NCBI RefSeq assembly: GCF_030388245.1
Contig: NZ_CP098362.1
Location: 124,001-188,000, forward strand
Length of the DNA: 64,000 nucleotides
Source: Paracoccus sp. TOH
GTDB lineage: Bacteria > Pseudomonadota > Alphaproteobacteria > Rhodobacterales > Rhodobacteraceae
Reading direction: 5' to 3'
This document shows, piece after piece, positions 63,061-64,000 of the stretch (position 1 is its first letter; each line of letters opens with the position of its first letter). The translations under genes and the position numbers were made by a program. The notes under the pieces are model-generated. The model was not told the origin of the DNA, made no database searches, and saw only the letters and a list, made by a program, of their open reading frames with translations.

Positions 63061-64000
63061 TGGCCCAATCCGTGGGTTCGCTGCTGATGATTTCATTGCA
63101 TGGCTATGTCGCGGGCTCGCCCGAACTGGGCAAGCCGGACACCGGCGGCCAGGTGGTCTTCGTGCTGGAGCTTGCCAAGCGTTTCGCGCGGCTGGGCTAC
63201 AAGGTCGACGTGATGACCCGCCGCTTCGAGGACCAGCCGGCCGAGGACATCATCAACGACAACCTGCGCATCTGGCGCATCCCCTTCGGCGGCCCGGATT
63301 TCATCCGCAAGGAGGACATGCACGACTGGTATGGCGATTTCATCACCAATGCGCTGGCCGCCATCCGCCGCCGCGAGCTGCGCTATGACGTGGTAAACAG
63401 CCATTACTGGGATGCCGGGGTCTGCGGCCAGAAGATCGCCGAGGAATTGCAGATCCCGCATATCCACACCCCGCATTCGCTGGGCTGGTGGAAAAAGCAC
63501 GACATGCGCGGCGCCACCGCCGAAGAGATGGCCGGCTACCGCTTCGACGAGCGCATCCAGAAGGAATTCGTGCTTTACCGCAATTGCGACCACATCATCG
63601 CCACCTCGGAACAGCAGGTCGAGCTGATCTCGGCCGAATATGCGTTGCCGCGCGAGCATATCACCATGATCCCGCCCGGCATCGACGAGAACCGCTTCAC
63701 CCCGGCCCCGCCCGACAAGGTGGCGGCGGCGCGGGCGCGGCTGAACATGGGGCCGAACGACATCTATGTCGTCGGCCGCGCCGCCGAAAACAAGGGCTAC
63801 GACCTGATCATCCAGGCGCTGCCGGCATTGAAGGTGCTGCAGCCCCAGGCGCGGCTGGTCCTGGCCGCCGGCGGCAATTCCGAGGCCGACCTGGCGCTGA
63901 TCGGCGACTGGAAGGCGGTGGCCGCCCAGGCCGGCGTGGCCGATGCCATCGACTGGCGCGGCTATGTCCCCGACGAGGAGCTGGTGGACCATTACCGCGC
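63061..64000 (+). CDS. mfpsA: GT4 glycosyltransferase, mannosylfructose-phosphate synthase/sucrose-phosphate synthase type (cut by window end)
   Basis: 313 residues present, 3' end missing. The start SLHGYVAGSPELGKPDTGGQ holds the donor/acceptor glycine loop. VVNSHYWDAG, HTPHSLGWWKKHDM and IPPGIDENRF are the blocks of sucrose-phosphate synthase relatives. By memory it resembles the Agrobacterium MfpsA, which joins GDP-mannose to fructose-6-phosphate, more than plant-type sucrose-phosphate synthase. Mannosylfructose is a compatible solute. Ribosome site AGAGAGGAGAGGAAAGC. Confidence 0.8.

Overview
The window is GC-rich DNA (about two-thirds G+C by eye) from an alphaproteobacterium. Gene content points to the Rhodobacteraceae, most likely Paracoccus or a close relative: a NirK-NirV denitrification locus with two kinds of NO-sensing Crp/Fnr regulators, oxygen-independent ubiquinone genes, a mat malonate operon and a type VI secretion locus of alphaproteobacterial layout. 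The assignment comes from remembered families and motif reading, not from a search. I saw no tRNA, rRNA, insertion sequence, CRISPR array or phage gene; it reads as ordinary chromosome or chromid.

Left part (1-14.4 kb). A small ExbB/ExbD/ExbD/TonB-like run on the plus strand converges on a minus-strand type VI secretion operon: an unassigned T6SS-associated gene, FHA protein, tssA, tssB, tssC, hcp, tssE, tssF, tssG, clpV. The membrane complex (TssJ, TssK, TssL, TssM), VgrG and effectors are not in the window. A strong hairpin terminator sits between hcp and tssE.

Second part (14.4-33.5 kb). A truncated RibF-like gene and hutD are followed by a divergent catabolic and uptake region. The minus strand carries a periplasmic binding protein, an HpaB-type flavin monooxygenase, RidA, a DUF1028 protein, an ArgE-type deacylase, a LysR regulator and a flavin reductase fused to a LysR-type ligand-binding domain. 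The plus strand carries LivHMGF-type ABC genes and a penicillin-acylase-family amidase behind a promoter with a TetR-type palindrome. An FbpABC iron transporter follows.

Third part (33.6-45.4 kb) is an anaerobic respiration island: ubiV-ubiU-ubiT facing ubiD-like/ubiX/RIC across one FNR-type box, an NNR/DNR-type and an NnrR-type regulator, nirV, nirK, a DUF59 gene, a DUF2249 gene and a polytopic membrane protein. Six TTG-N8-CAA-type sites or near matches occur here.

Right part (45.4-64 kb). matR faces matC-matA-matB (malonate uptake, malonyl-CoA decarboxylase and synthetase). An Lrp-type regulator faces a branched-chain 2-oxoacid dehydrogenase operon (E1alpha, E1beta, E2, E3). Then come a YciI-like gene, an unrecognised polytopic membrane protein converging on three unrecognised anchored proteins, and a GH32-like glycosidase with a sugar phosphatase and a glycosyltransferase resembling mannosylfructose-phosphate synthase, cut by the window end.
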